From Photobacterium lutimaris (GTDB lineage Bacteria; Pseudomonadota; Gammaproteobacteria; Enterobacterales; Vibrionaceae), in the NCBI RefSeq assembly GCF_003025555.1, contig NZ_PYMH01000007.1, positions 124,001 to 188,000 on the forward strand: a stretch of DNA of 64,000 nucleotides. Reading direction: 5' to 3'. A program made the position numbers and the translations under genes. Within the stretch, counting starts at the first letter, position 1. Each line of letters opens with the position of its first letter. The notes beneath the pieces are model-generated. The model made no database searches and had not been told where the DNA came from. It was given only the letters and a program-made list of their open reading frames with translations. This document shows, one piece after another, positions 17,787 through 26,424 of this stretch.

Positions 17787-18208
17787 ATGCTGTCCCTCGT
17801 ATGTGAAAACCTGAAATGAAATATCGATCAATTACCTTAGCCCTCAATACACTAGGGCTAAGGTAATTGATCGTAGCGGACGTAATTTTACTACAGTTTA
17901 TGGTGAAAACTGTAGGTCAAGATCAAACAATGCTGTAAATAGATTGTTATCTTCCTACGGAAATATATTCATTTCTGAGGATAAGTGTAAGTCCTGAAGC
18001 ACAGTTTTTTTACTTTTTCTTATGCTGCAATAATGCTCAAGGTAGTTAAGGCTTATACTGAGTGCGCCAAGGGCCAGTGAGCCGCCGCGCGGATTTATTG
18101 CATCTTGCTGTACAACTAGGCTGTCGAGGGTATACTCGGGGTCTTTAAATTTTGTCGACTTGAGCCTGGGTTACAGCAGGCTGATATTAGGAAAATAGAG
18201 CGAAGATC
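17787..18208. promoter_or_regulatory. gpmI/yibN divergent intergenic region with two perfect inverted repeats
   Basis: No gene is seen in these 422 bases. Repeat 1 has 20-bp perfect arms (17825-17844 and 17854-17873, 9-base loop) and starts 38 bases before the gpmI ATG. Repeat 2 has 9-bp perfect arms CTACAGTTT/AAACTGTAG (17891-17899, 17907-17915). Neither is followed by a T-run in either direction, so neither is a standard terminator. The remaining part toward yibN is plain and A+T-rich. Confidence 0.7.
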
Positions 18209-18658
18209 ATGCAACAATACATTGATTTTGTAACAAGTAACCCTATCTTGGCATTGGTATGGGTTGGCTTGGTTGTGGCTATCATTTCGTCTTACGTCAA
18301 GCAAAAGACGGCAGGCTATAAGATTGTCACTCCCAATGAAGCGACTGTAATGGTCAACCGTGAAGAAGGCGTGTTTGTCGATATCCGCAGTCGTGATGAA
18401 TACCGCGGCGGCCATATTGCTGGCGCACTTCACATTTTGCCAAGTCAAATTAAAGAACAGAACTTGGCAGATCTTGAAAAATTCAAGCAAGCCCCAATCA
18501 TCGTAGTATGCAAGACAGGACAAACGGCGCAAGAGAGTGCCAACCTGCTTAGCAAAGCCGGTTTCGAGAACGTAAACTTGCTTAAAGATGGTCTGATTTC
18601 ATGGAATGAGGCAAACCTGCCATTGATCCGTAGCAAATCAGGCAAGGCGAAAAAGTAA
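18209..18658 (+). CDS. yibN: Membrane-anchored rhodanese-like protein (YibN)
   Basis: A 149-residue protein with one N-terminal membrane helix (about 12-29) and a cytoplasmic rhodanese domain (about 40-140). The active-site loop VVCKTGQTA holds Cys101, consistent with a persulfide-carrying sulfurtransferase. E. coli YibN is inner-membrane bound; the physiological acceptor is unknown. It heads the rightward run yibN-secB-gpsA-cysE. In E. coli grxC lies between yibN and secB, but here only 130 bases separate them and there is no room for it. Confidence 0.9.
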   Translation: MQQYIDFVTSNPILALVWVGLVVAIISSYVKQKTAGYKIVTPNEATVMVNREEGVFVDIRSRDEYRGGHIAGALHILPSQIKEQNLADLEKFKQAPIIVVCKTGQTAQESANLLSKAGFENVNLLKDGLISWNEANLPLIRSKSGKAKK

Positions 18659-18788
18659 TCTCGCCGTCCCACTGCACGCGAGGTCGGGCAGTGGGGTAAC
18701 ACTGAATTTTGTGCAGTTGTGATAGTCATCATGGTTGCGGTATTGATTGGCTCACGTTCGTGAGCATGAGAGAAAAAAGGACTCTAAC

Positions 18789-19259
18789 ATGGCTGAAGCA
18801 GCAAACACTGAAGCACAGCAGAACTTTCAAATCCAGCGTATCTTCCTGAAAGATGTTTCTTTTGAAGCACCAAACTCACCACAGATGTTCCAGAAAGAGT
18901 GGAACCCTGATGTGAAACTGGATCTAGACACGCAGAGCCGTGAGCTGGGTGAAGGTGTTTTTGAAGTTATTCTTCGCCTGACTGTGACTGTTAAGAACGA
19001 AGAAGAGACTGCATTCCTGTGTGAAGTTCAGCAGGGCGGTATTTTCTCTGTTGCGGGTATGGAAGCGCCTCAGCTTGCGCATTGCCTAGGTGCATTCTGC
19101 CCGAACATCCTGTTCCCATACGCACGTGAAACGATTTCGAGCCTAGTGGTTAAGGGTACCTTCCCTCAACTGAACCTAGCGCCGGTTAACTTCGATGCAT
19201 TGTTCATGAACTACCTTCAGAACCAATCTCAAGCTAACCCAGAAAACACTGAAGCCTAA
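18789..19259 (+). CDS. secB: Protein-export chaperone SecB
   Basis: Tetrameric cytoplasmic chaperone that keeps preproteins unfolded and hands them to SecA. The 156 residues begin [10 protein letters not shown], and the body [17 protein letters not shown] ... [10 protein letters not shown] ... [11 protein letters not shown] is the diagnostic SecB sequence. ATG 18789 has AAGGA 7 bases before it; an in-frame ATG at 18747 would add 14 charged residues not found in the family. Followed closely by gpsA, as in E. coli. Confidence 0.97.
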   Translation: MAEAANTEAQQNFQIQRIFLKDVSFEAPNSPQMFQKEWNPDVKLDLDTQSRELGEGVFEVILRLTVTVKNEEETAFLCEVQQGGIFSVAGMEAPQLAHCLGAFCPNILFPYARETISSLVVKGTFPQLNLAPVNFDALFMNYLQNQSQANPENTEA

Positions 19260-19276
19260 GCTTTAGGGTGGACACA

Positions 19277-20293
19277 ATGAATCCAGGCTCTGAACAAACA
19301 ATTTCCATGGCGGTACTGGGTGCCGGTTCGTACGGTACATCCTTGGCGATTTCACTGGCCCGTAATGGCGCCAATGTGATCCTATGGGGCCACGAGCCGG
19401 AACATATGGCGCAGCTGGAAATCGACCGTGCCAACGAGGCTTTTTTGCCGGGTGTGGCTTTTCCTGAGTCTTTGATTGTCACTGCCGATTTGGAGCAGGC
19501 GGTCAAAGCCAGCCGTGATCTGCTGGTCGTGGTGCCGAGCCATGTCTTTGGTTTGGTATTAGGTAATGTCAAACCGCACCTGCGTGACGACTCCCGCATT
19601 TGCTGGGCAACCAAAGGGCTTGAGCCGGAAACGGGGCGCTTGTTAAAAGACGTGGCTGTTGAAGCGCTGGGTGAGTCGGTTCCGCTGGCGGTATTGTCAG
19701 GCCCGACGTTTGCCAAAGAGCTTGCTGCGGGTATGCCTACCGCTATTTCTGTGGCGTCGCCGGACGACGAGTTTGTTCGCGATCTGCAGGGGAAAATTCA
19801 CTGTAGCAAAACCTTCCGTGTTTACAGCAACAGTGATTTTATCGGTATGCAGCTTGGCGGTGCAGTCAAGAACGTGATAGCCATTGGTGCGGGGATGTCT
19901 GATGGTATTGGCTTTGGTGCCAATGCCCGTACCGCATTGATCACCCGCGGCTTGGCAGAGATGTCACGTCTGGGTGCCGCGTTGGGGGCACAGCCGGAAA
20001 CCTTTATGGGGATGGCAGGCCTTGGTGACTTGGTACTGACTTGTACCGATAATCAATCCCGTAATCGACGTTTTGGTTTGGCGCTGGGTCAAGGTAAAGA
20101 CGTTGACCAGGCCCAAGATGATATCGGCCAGGTTGTCGAAGGATACCGTAATACCAAGGAAGTCTGGGTTCTTTCTCAGCGGTTGGGGGTCGAAATGCCG
20201 ATCACCGAACAGATTTACCAGGTGCTTTACCAAGGCAAAGATGCCCGTGAAGCGGCCAAGGATCTGTTGGCCCGCGAGAAAAAAGACGAATAA
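19277..20293 (+). CDS. gpsA: NAD(P)-dependent glycerol-3-phosphate dehydrogenase
   Basis: Reduces dihydroxyacetone phosphate to sn-glycerol-3-phosphate for phospholipid synthesis. The 338 residues contain the Rossmann motif [13 protein letters not shown] (about 13-25) and the C-terminal substrate-domain sequences [13 protein letters not shown] and [11 protein letters not shown] start at ATG 19277 (MNPGSEQ...), since it aligns with the E. coli N-terminus and AGGGTGG is correctly spaced; an in-frame GTG at 19268 would overlap that site. It lies 17 bases after the secB stop. Confidence 0.95.
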   Translation: MNPGSEQTISMAVLGAGSYGTSLAISLARNGANVILWGHEPEHMAQLEIDRANEAFLPGVAFPESLIVTADLEQAVKASRDLLVVVPSHVFGLVLGNVKPHLRDDSRICWATKGLEPETGRLLKDVAVEALGESVPLAVLSGPTFAKELAAGMPTAISVASPDDEFVRDLQGKIHCSKTFRVYSNSDFIGMQLGGAVKNVIAIGAGMSDGIGFGANARTALITRGLAEMSRLGAALGAQPETFMGMAGLGDLVLTCTDNQSRNRRFGLALGQGKDVDQAQDDIGQVVEGYRNTKEVWVLSQRLGVEMPITEQIYQVLYQGKDAREAAKDLLAREKKDE

Positions 20294-20428
20294 CAGTCTT
20301 GGAGCGATGTGCATCCATTCTGTTTACTAATAGTGCAACGCGGGCTGCTTAGGCCTGCGTTGTTTTTTTTTCAGGGCGCGTTAAAGTTAAAGCAAACCGA
20401 TACCAACCGTAATGATACCGAGGGTAAT

Positions 20429-21250
20429 GTGAGGGAATGTCAACAGTATGCCATTTGGCAGGCAATCAAGCAGGAAGCGAGGGAGCAGTCAGAGCAGGAG
20501 CCCATGCTCGCGAGCTTTTACCATGCCACCATTATCAAGCACGATAACCTGGCGGCAGCGCTGAGCTATATTTTGGCCAATAAATTGGCCACGCCATCGA
20601 TGCCAGCGATGGCGGTACGTGAAGTGATAGAAGAGGCTTTTGCCGCCGATTGTTTGATCACCGAGTCAGCAGCCTGTGATATCCGGGCTGTTGTCGAGCG
20701 TGATCCGGCGGTAGAGATGTTTTCTATCCCTTTGCTCTACCTCAAAGGCTTCCATGCACTGCAAGGCTATCGGGTGGCCAACTGGCTGTGGAAGCAAAAG
20801 CGAGTGGCCTTGGCTGTTTACTTACAGAACCAAATTTCGGTCGCGTGTCAGGTGGATGTCCATCCTGCTGCGCGTATCGGCCAGGGGATCATGTTTGACC
20901 ATGCCACCGGGATCGTGATTGGCGAGACGGCGGTGATCGAGAACGATGTGTCTATCCTGCAGGATGTCACCTTGGGTGGTACCGGTAAGGAAGGCGGCGA
21001 TCGCCATCCGAAGATCCGCGAAGGGGTGATGATCGGGGCGGGAGCCAAGATCTTGGGCAATATCGAAGTGGGTGAGGGTGCCAAGATTGGCTCTTGTTCG
21101 GTGGTGCTCAATCAGGTGCCGCCGCACACCACGGTCGCAGGTGTTCCGGCCAAGATTGTCGGCCGACCAAGCAGTGATAAGCCATCGATGGATATGGATC
21201 AGCAGTTCAACGGCACCAGCCAGACGTTTACCGCGGGTGATGGGATATAG
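20429..21250 (+). CDS. cysE: Serine O-acetyltransferase
   Basis: First step of cysteine synthesis: acetyl-CoA plus L-serine to O-acetylserine. The 273 residues equal the E. coli enzyme length. The N-terminal helical domain (EPMLASFYHAT) is followed by the left-handed beta-helix of hexapeptide repeats (about 145-245, with GIMFDHATGIVIGETAVIEN), and the end SMDMDQQFNG...GDGI matches the tail that docks with CysK. The start is GTG 20429, because GAGGG precedes it and the protein then has the family length; ATG-type starts upstream would add about 40 unrelated residues. Confidence 0.94.
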   Translation: MRECQQYAIWQAIKQEAREQSEQEPMLASFYHATIIKHDNLAAALSYILANKLATPSMPAMAVREVIEEAFAADCLITESAACDIRAVVERDPAVEMFSIPLLYLKGFHALQGYRVANWLWKQKRVALAVYLQNQISVACQVDVHPAARIGQGIMFDHATGIVIGETAVIENDVSILQDVTLGGTGKEGGDRHPKIREGVMIGAGAKILGNIEVGEGAKIGSCSVVLNQVPPHTTVAGVPAKIVGRPSSDKPSMDMDQQFNGTSQTFTAGDGI

Positions 21251-21351
21251 CTCAGACCAGAGGCGGTGGGCTAGAGGCGCGAGGAAGAGCAAGGATTTAT
21301 TGTTTGATGATGTTCTTAAGCCAATAAGCCCACCTTCCAGAAACAGAAAAA

Positions 21352-21379
21352 GCGAGAGGAAGCCCTCTCGCTTTTTTTT
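21352..21379. terminator. Terminator between cysE and trmL
   Basis: GCGAGAGG (21352-21359) pairs with CCTCTCGC (21364-21371), followed by eight T on the plus strand and preceded by A-runs. It ends cysE and may also serve trmL from the other side. Confidence 0.85.
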
Positions 21380-21414
21380 GGGATAATAATTCTAAATAGC
21401 CTCTAGCCTCTTTA

Positions 21415-21879
21415 TTACATCGCGCCCTTGAACCCTAATTGACGCCACGCTTCGTAGCCGATGATTGCAGCGGCATTGGACAGATTGAGGCTACGGCTGT
21501 CCGGGTGCATCGGAATGCGCAGGCGCTGCTCCAGCGGCAGGCTTGCGATAAGCTCTGCTGGCAGGCCACGGGTTTCTGGGCCGAACAGCAGCACATCGCC
21601 TTGTTGGAACTCGGCATTGGTATGGAAGTTAGTGGTCTTGGTGGTGCAGGCGAAGATACGGCGCTCGCCGATGTAGGCGAGGAACGCCTCAAAATTGGCA
21701 TGGCGATGCACGTGAGCCAAGTCATGGTAATCCAAGCCGGCACGGCGCAGTTTCTTCTCTTCCAAATCAAAGCCCAGCGGTTCAATCAAGTGGAGATTGG
21801 CCCCACAGTTAGCGCAGAGGCGGATGATGTTACCGGTATTCGGGGCGATCTCCGGTTCGTAAAGAGCGATATCAAACAT
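21415..21879 (-). CDS. trmL: tRNA (cytidine/uridine-34 2'-O)-methyltransferase TrmL
   Basis: SPOUT-class enzyme that methylates the wobble ribose of tRNA-Leu. The 154 residues have the trefoil-knot signatures [20 protein letters not shown] near the start, [11 protein letters not shown] near 100 and [19 protein letters not shown] near 122, the SAM-binding knot. ATG 21879 gives the usual N-terminus [14 protein letters not shown]; an in-frame TTG at 21888 was rejected because it lacks a proper ribosome site. It is separated from cysE by a terminator and read toward it. Confidence 0.95.
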   Translation of the reverse strand: MFDIALYEPEIAPNTGNIIRLCANCGANLHLIEPLGFDLEEKKLRRAGLDYHDLAHVHRHANFEAFLAYIGERRIFACTTKTTNFHTNAEFQQGDVLLFGPETRGLPAELIASLPLEQRLRIPMHPDSRSLNLSNAAAIIGYEAWRQLGFKGAM

Positions 21880-22001
21880 AGTAGACAATCCGTGGTGACA
21901 ATGACGCTATTGTAGCGGAAAAGGCAGCCTAAAAGCACGACAGCAACAAAAGTGATGGTTGAAACGGGCAGCCCGGAAAGGGCTGCTCTTGACGTGCGGT
22001 T

Positions 22002-23363
22002 TTAGCGGAAGAGCGGCAGGGTGATGCTGACCTTGAGCCCGCCCATTGTGCTGCGTGACGCCTGGATGGTTCCGCTATGCTGGCGGATGGCGCTTTCGGT
22101 GATCGCCAGTCCGAGTCCCGTTCCACCACTGCTGCGGTCGCGTGCCGTCGAGACGCGGTAGAACGGCCGGAAAATATCGCCAAGCTCGCTGTCGGGAACG
22201 CCTTCACCGTTGTCTTCTACTGTGATGCACAGGCGCATTGCCTGCGTTGTGAAGCGGATCTGGATCGTATCGTCACCATATTTGATGGCGTTGCGGACCA
22301 CATTCTCCAGTGCGCTGATCAGCAAGTTGGGGTTGCCATGCAGCGGCCATTCCTCTAACGGGGTATAGCTCAGCTGCTTGTTGCATTGCTCGGCTTCGAA
22401 GCGGGCGTCTTCCATCATGTCATACCATAGCGAGGCGGCGTCGGTTTGCTCCCGCTGCTCATGGCTGTTGACTTGCATCCGGGATAATTCCAGCAACTCA
22501 CCGATCATGGTCTCCAGCCGTTCGGCTTCGGTATCGATACGGGAGAGTTCGTTGCTCTCGCCTTGTTTGCGCTTGGCCAGTGCCGTGGCCATCCGCAACC
22601 GGGTCAGCGGCGAGCGAAGCTCGTGGCTGATATCGGACAGCAGCCGCTGCTGGCCGCCGATCATCTGGTTGATGGCGTGGACCATCTGGTTGAAGCTGGC
22701 ACCTGCCTGCTTGAATTCTTTCGAACCTGACTCCAGTTTGGGATCAGCCTCGAACTCCCCTTTAGCTACGCGCTCTGCGGCATTTTGCAAGCGGCGGGCT
22801 GGCAGGGAAATCGCCCATGCCAACCATAGCAGCAGAGGGGTACTGACCAGCATAGTCAGTAGCAAAAGCTGGAAAGGCTTGTCCAAGATCTGGATGAAAA
22901 ACGGTGGTGGCTCCCTGACGATCCTACCGATATACATCAGTAAGGTATCACCTTTGTGCTTAACCTCGAACGGTCCAGCCATCATCCAGCGACCATACAG
23001 CTTCTGTTTGGGGGCGTCGGGACTGTCGGCCATGGTGATGAAATTACGCAGCGCCTTGCTGTTGCGGCGTGGGGATATAACATCGCCATCGGTGGTGGTG
23101 AAATAGAGCTGGAATCCCTTGTGGCGGTTGTGGTCGGTAAAGCGGCCGAGTTTTTTCTCCAGCGAACCGCCGTTACTGGAGATCTGGCTCGAAATGCTGG
23201 CGGCTGATTCTTTGAATCGTTCCTGCTGTGGCTGGGGGATAGTGTGCTGGGTACGGGGGTCCAAATTAGGCAGCAACAGCAGCACCAATACCACAATCAA
23301 CAGGGTGAGCCAGAAGACCGCAAAGATGCGGCCGTAGAGGCTGGAAAAGCGCGGCAGTTTCAT
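22002..23363 (-). CDS. cpxA: Envelope-stress sensor histidine kinase CpxA
   Basis: Inner-membrane sensor of misfolded envelope proteins; it phosphorylates and dephosphorylates CpxR. In 453 residues there are a first membrane helix (about 11-31), a periplasmic domain (about 32-163), a second helix (about 165-185), a HAMP region, the phospho-acceptor SDISHELRSPLTRLR with His247 (E. coli His248) and the ATPase motifs NAIKYGDD, EDNGEGVP, GGTGLGLA. Its ATG shares an A with the cpxR stop (TAATG), so the two are translationally coupled. Confidence 0.96.
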   Translation of the reverse strand: MKLPRFSSLYGRIFAVFWLTLLIVVLVLLLLPNLDPRTQHTIPQPQQERFKESAASISSQISSNGGSLEKKLGRFTDHNRHKGFQLYFTTTDGDVISPRRNSKALRNFITMADSPDAPKQKLYGRWMMAGPFEVKHKGDTLLMYIGRIVREPPPFFIQILDKPFQLLLLTMLVSTPLLLWLAWAISLPARRLQNAAERVAKGEFEADPKLESGSKEFKQAGASFNQMVHAINQMIGGQQRLLSDISHELRSPLTRLRMATALAKRKQGESNELSRIDTEAERLETMIGELLELSRMQVNSHEQREQTDAASLWYDMMEDARFEAEQCNKQLSYTPLEEWPLHGNPNLLISALENVVRNAIKYGDDTIQIRFTTQAMRLCITVEDNGEGVPDSELGDIFRPFYRVSTARDRSSGGTGLGLAITESAIRQHSGTIQASRSTMGGLKVSITLPLFR

Positions 23364-24055
23364 TAAACGTCCTCGACCAGCAGGTAGCCCTTGCCGCGCA
23401 GCGTCTTGATCCAAGGCTTGCCGTCATCGCGGGCAGGCAGTTTCTTACGCAGGTTAGACACATGCATATCGATGGCACGGTCAAACGGGGCAAGCCTCTT
23501 GCCTAGCACCTCAAGGCTGAGATCGTTTTTGGCGATGATCTTCCCCGGATGTTGGACAAAATAGCTCAGTAGTGCCAGCTCGGTACCTGTCATTTCGATA
23601 GGGATACCATGGCACAGGACTTCTTGGCGTCCTGGGTAGATTTCAATATCCTGATAGTTCAGGCACTCTGGGCCGGCTTTGGTTGAGGGGGGCTTGTTTT
23701 GGGTGCGGCGCAGAATAGCGCGGATGCGGGCCAGTAGTTCGCGATCGCTAAATGGCTTGGGCATATAGTCATCGGCCCCCAGTTCAAGCCCGAGTACCCT
23801 GTCAATCTCTTCGCCCTTTGCTGTCAGCATCAGTACCGGGGTTTCGTGTTTTTCGCGCAGTCGGCGCAGCATCTCGGTACCGTTCATTACCGGCATCATC
23901 ACATCCAGCAAGATCAGATCGATGCTATCGTCCACCTTGGCTAACCCTTGCTCGCCGTTATTGGCCACGACAACCTCGAACCCTTCCATATCGAGAATAT
24001 CGGAAAGCAATGAGGTCAGTTCAGTATCATCATCAACAAGCAGAATTTTGGCCAT
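23363..24055 (-). CDS. cpxR: Response regulator CpxR
   Basis: OmpR-family transcription factor of 230 residues. The receiver domain (1-118) has the acidic pocket DDD (8-10), phospho-acceptor Asp51 in LILLDVMMP and the conserved Lys in the MPKPF turn. The C-terminal winged helix (about 135-230) has DRAIDMHVSNLRKKL. ATG 24055 starts MAKILLVDDD; a longer frame upstream has no family match. It is divergent from the cpxP-like gene, with a CpxR box between, which predicts autoregulation. Confidence 0.97.
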   Translation of the reverse strand: MAKILLVDDDTELTSLLSDILDMEGFEVVVANNGEQGLAKVDDSIDLILLDVMMPVMNGTEMLRRLREKHETPVLMLTAKGEEIDRVLGLELGADDYMPKPFSDRELLARIRAILRRTQNKPPSTKAGPECLNYQDIEIYPGRQEVLCHGIPIEMTGTELALLSYFVQHPGKIIAKNDLSLEVLGKRLAPFDRAIDMHVSNLRKKLPARDDGKPWIKTLRGKGYLLVEDV

Positions 24056-24134
24056 GGTGGCTACCTTTAATTGCAACAGCGATAGGGTAAGTATCCCTAA
24101 TCGATGTAGGGCCGCCAAGTAAAATAGCTTGAGC

Positions 24135-24149
24135 TTTACGCAGTTTTAC
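24135..24149. promoter_or_regulatory. CpxR box
   Basis: TTTAC-GCAGT-TTTAC (24135-24139, 24145-24149) is, on the minus strand, an exact match to the CpxR consensus GTAAA-N5-GTAAA. It lies between the divergent cpxR and cpxP-like genes. A further TTTAC at 24166-24170 may extend the site. Confidence 0.9.
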
Positions 24150-24244
24150 GTTTGTCAGACAGCCTTTTACCTTGCAGGGCGTAATCTATAACCGTACTTG
24201 AGAACACGGTGCTGCAACGGCAGCCTCTATTGGAGAAGAACAGA

Positions 24245-24748
24245 ATGATGACTTTCAAAAAAACAATGGCTCTTGCAATTGCCCTTCCTCTAGCTCTTGG
24301 CTCTGCTTCAGCATTGGCGTACGGGGGAGGCAAACACCACAACGGCCAGGGTGGCAAAGGTGGGTGTGGCCAGGACGATAGCCGTATGTTTCGTCAGTTG
24401 GATCTGACCGATGCGCAGAAAGCGGAGCTAAAAGATCTGCGTCAGGCCAACAAAGAAAATATGCGTAGCAACATGGCTGGGCGTTATAGCGAAATGCAGG
24501 CGCAGCACCAAAAAATGCAGCAGCTAGTGCTGAGTGAAAACTTCGACGAAGCCCAAGTACGTGCTGTTGCTGAAGAAATGTCCCTGCAGCAAGTAGAGCG
24601 CCGTGTTGCCATGCTCAAGCAGCGTCACGAGATGATGCAAGTGCTGACCGCAGAGCAAAAGACGCAACTGCAGGAACTTCAAGCCGACCGCAGTGAAAAA
24701 TGCCAGGCGAAAATCGAGCAGCGTATGGAACGCAAACAATCTAACTGA
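24245..24748 (+). CDS. cpxP: CpxP/Spy family periplasmic stress protein
   Basis: Periplasmic chaperone and likely inhibitor of CpxA. The 167 residues have a signal peptide (about 1-24, ending ASALA), a Gly/His-rich linker (YGGGKHHNGQGGKGG) and a long helical part with two LTxxQ-type motifs, LTDAQ near residue 59 and LTAEQ near 137. Start is ATG 24245 after GGAG; ATG 24248 is an alternative. The His-rich linker could bind metal. Control by CpxR is supported by the adjacent box. Confidence 0.88.
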   Translation: MMTFKKTMALAIALPLALGSASALAYGGGKHHNGQGGKGGCGQDDSRMFRQLDLTDAQKAELKDLRQANKENMRSNMAGRYSEMQAQHQKMQQLVLSENFDEAQVRAVAEEMSLQQVERRVAMLKQRHEMMQVLTAEQKTQLQELQADRSEKCQAKIEQRMERKQSN

Positions 24749-24768
24749 TCAGTGTGGATTAAATAGAG

Positions 24769-24797
24769 AAAAGCCGCCAACGCACTTGGCGGCTTTT
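24769..24797 (+). terminator. Terminator after cpxP
   Basis: AAAAGCCGCCAA (24769-24780) pairs with TTGGCGGCTTTT (24786-24797) around a 5-base loop, followed by TT. Confidence 0.88.
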
Positions 24798-25321
24798 TTG
24801 TTATTTATGCTCAGGTAACAGCAAGTCAGCTAAGGATAGTGCTTTCTAAAACATCGATTTAAATTATTTTGTTATTAATTTTCGTCATAAAAAAGCTATA
24901 CTGCGGGGTATTGCCCAGTCCAGTGCTGTATGTCAGGTGTGATTATCATGGATGAGTTCACAATCACCCACGGTCATCATCCTCACCCGGCATAACTGGA
25001 GGCTCTGGTGCCAGCCGTTATACTGAAAAGTAGGAATATAACGGGCGAGCGGTGCGCTGCTTGTGGTTCCAGCCAAGAGGCTAACCGTTTTGTCGATCCC
25101 GATAGTGTATGAGGTGGTGATAGTTTCCGCATCATGCTGTAGTCGCAGGCTATCGTGATATGAATCAACAAATTTTTTTATCAAAATTGTAATACTCCTA
25201 CATTAGTAGGAAAGTTACAGTTTACATAAGTCAGGGCCTAGTGAAGGCCCGTGGTCGAGAGGGGAACCTCGACCGCTTGTGTCGGATTTGAATTTTCATT
25301 TCCCAAAGTCAGAGGGTAACC
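24798..25321 (+). promoter_or_regulatory. pfkA upstream region and structured leader
   Basis: About 520 bases without a convincing gene; E. coli has fieF here. The final 130 bases contain three consecutive stem-loops on the plus strand: TCCTAC/GTAGGA (25196-25211), GGGCC/GGCCC (25234-25250) and GGTCGAG/CTCGACC (25253-25274). None has a T-run, so they would be leader structures rather than terminators. AGAGGG lies 5 bases before the pfkA ATG. Confidence 0.55.
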
Positions 25322-26284
25322 ATGATTAAGAAGATTGGTGTATTGACCAGTGGTGGTGACGCACCTGGTATGAACGCGGCGGTTCGCGGTGTTGTTCGTG
25401 CAGCATTGTCTGAAGGTGTTGAAGTATACGGTGTGTATGATGGCTATCAGGGCCTGCACCAGAACCGTATTGAAAAGCTGACGCGCTCAAGCGTATCAGA
25501 TGTCATCAACAGAGGTGGTACATTCCTGGGTTCTGCGCGTTTTCCTGAATTCAAGGAAGAAAAAGTACGTCAGCAGGCTATCGAAAACCTGAAGATCCAC
25601 GGCATCGAAGCACTGGTTGTGATCGGCGGTGACGGCTCGTATATGGGCGCGAAGAAACTGACTGAAATGGGCTACCCATGTATCGGTCTGCCGGGTACGA
25701 TTGATAACGACGTTGCAGGTACTGACTACACGATCGGTTACCTGACCGCACTGAACACGGTGATTGATGCGATTGACCGCCTGCGTGATACGTCTTCTTC
25801 TCACCAGCGTATCTCTATTGTTGAGGTAATGGGCCGTCACTGCGGTGACCTGACGCTGATGTCTGCGATTGCTGGTGGCTGTGAGTACATCATCACACCA
25901 GAAACCGGCTTGAACAAAGAAGAGCTGCTGGCGAAGATCAAAGAAGGGATCTACAAAGGCAAGAAACACGCGATCATTGCACTGACCGAATTGATGACCG
26001 ATGCCAACGAGCTGGCTAAGTACATCGAGGACGAAACCGGTCGTGAAACGCGTGCCACCGTACTTGGCCACATCCAGCGTGGCGGTCAGCCAACAGCATT
26101 TGACCGTATCTTGGCATCTCGTATGGGTGCATACGCGGTTGAGCTACTGATGGAAGGCCACGGCGGTCGCTGTGTGGGTATCCAGAACGAGAAGATGGTT
26201 CACCACGATATCATCGACGCGATTGAGAACATGAAGCGCCCAGTACGTAAAGATCTTTACGCATTGGCTGACAAGTTGTTCTAA
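25322..26284 (+). CDS. pfkA: 6-phosphofructokinase (ATP-dependent)
   Basis: Committed step of glycolysis, phosphorylating fructose-6-phosphate. The 320 residues equal the E. coli enzyme length. [18 protein letters not shown] (6-23) is the ATP site opening, [13 protein letters not shown] near 97-109 the phosphate loop, and [16 protein letters not shown] near 124-139 holds the catalytic Asp. The gene stands alone between a long structured leader and a terminator; tpiA converges on it. Confidence 0.98.
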   Translation: MIKKIGVLTSGGDAPGMNAAVRGVVRAALSEGVEVYGVYDGYQGLHQNRIEKLTRSSVSDVINRGGTFLGSARFPEFKEEKVRQQAIENLKIHGIEALVVIGGDGSYMGAKKLTEMGYPCIGLPGTIDNDVAGTDYTIGYLTALNTVIDAIDRLRDTSSSHQRISIVEVMGRHCGDLTLMSAIAGGCEYIITPETGLNKEELLAKIKEGIYKGKKHAIIALTELMTDANELAKYIEDETGRETRATVLGHIQRGGQPTAFDRILASRMGAYAVELLMEGHGGRCVGIQNEKMVHHDIIDAIENMKRPVRKDLYALADKLF

Positions 26285-26300
26285 AGGGAATTCCCTGAAT

Positions 26301-26329
26301 AAAAAAACCGGCTGCCAGCCGGTTTTTTT
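26301..26329 (+). terminator. Terminator after pfkA
   Basis: A 13-bp perfect inverted repeat (26301-26313, 26317-26329) with CCGGCT core, loop GCC and a terminal T-run. Confidence 0.92.
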
Positions 26330-26367
26330 GTGCCGCAATCTCTTGAATCGCCAAGCGGCAGGCAACA

Positions 26368-26393
26368 AAAAAGCTACCCTTGGGTAGCTTTTT
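26368..26393 (-). terminator. Terminator after tpiA
   Basis: A 12-bp perfect inverted repeat (26368-26379, 26382-26393) with core GCTACCC/GGGTAGC and A/T tails on both sides; read on the minus strand it ends tpiA. Confidence 0.88.
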
Positions 26394-26424
26394 AATCATC
26401 CTGTCTTCTTAAAAGAAGAAGGGA

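Noticed and set aside
17825..17873. gpmI leader inverted repeat as an intrinsic terminator
   Set aside because: Neither strand has a T-run after the stem, and both flanking genes point away from it.
22378..23106. 242-codon plus-strand frame opposite cpxA
   Set aside because: Antisense shadow of a conserved gene with composition forced by the cpxA codons; serine/arginine-rich with no recognisable domain.
24948..24995. 15-codon plus-strand frame MDEFTITHGHHPHPA before pfkA
   Set aside because: The His/Pro-rich end looks like a leader peptide or a fieF remnant, but there is no competing-stem arrangement around it, the ribosome site is weak, and histidine has no link to pfkA.
24933..25184. 83-codon minus-strand frame between cpxP and pfkA
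   Set aside because: It needs a TTG start, has no family resemblance and overlaps the likely pfkA promoter and leader. An AGGAG 11 bases upstream is not enough to call it.
25253..25274. GGTCGAG/CTCGACC hairpin as terminator of an upstream transcript
   Set aside because: No T-run follows and the only upstream plus-strand gene, cpxP, already has a strong terminator.
25496..26071. 191-codon minus-strand frame opposite pfkA
   Set aside because: Antisense shadow with low-complexity Arg/Val composition and no start context.
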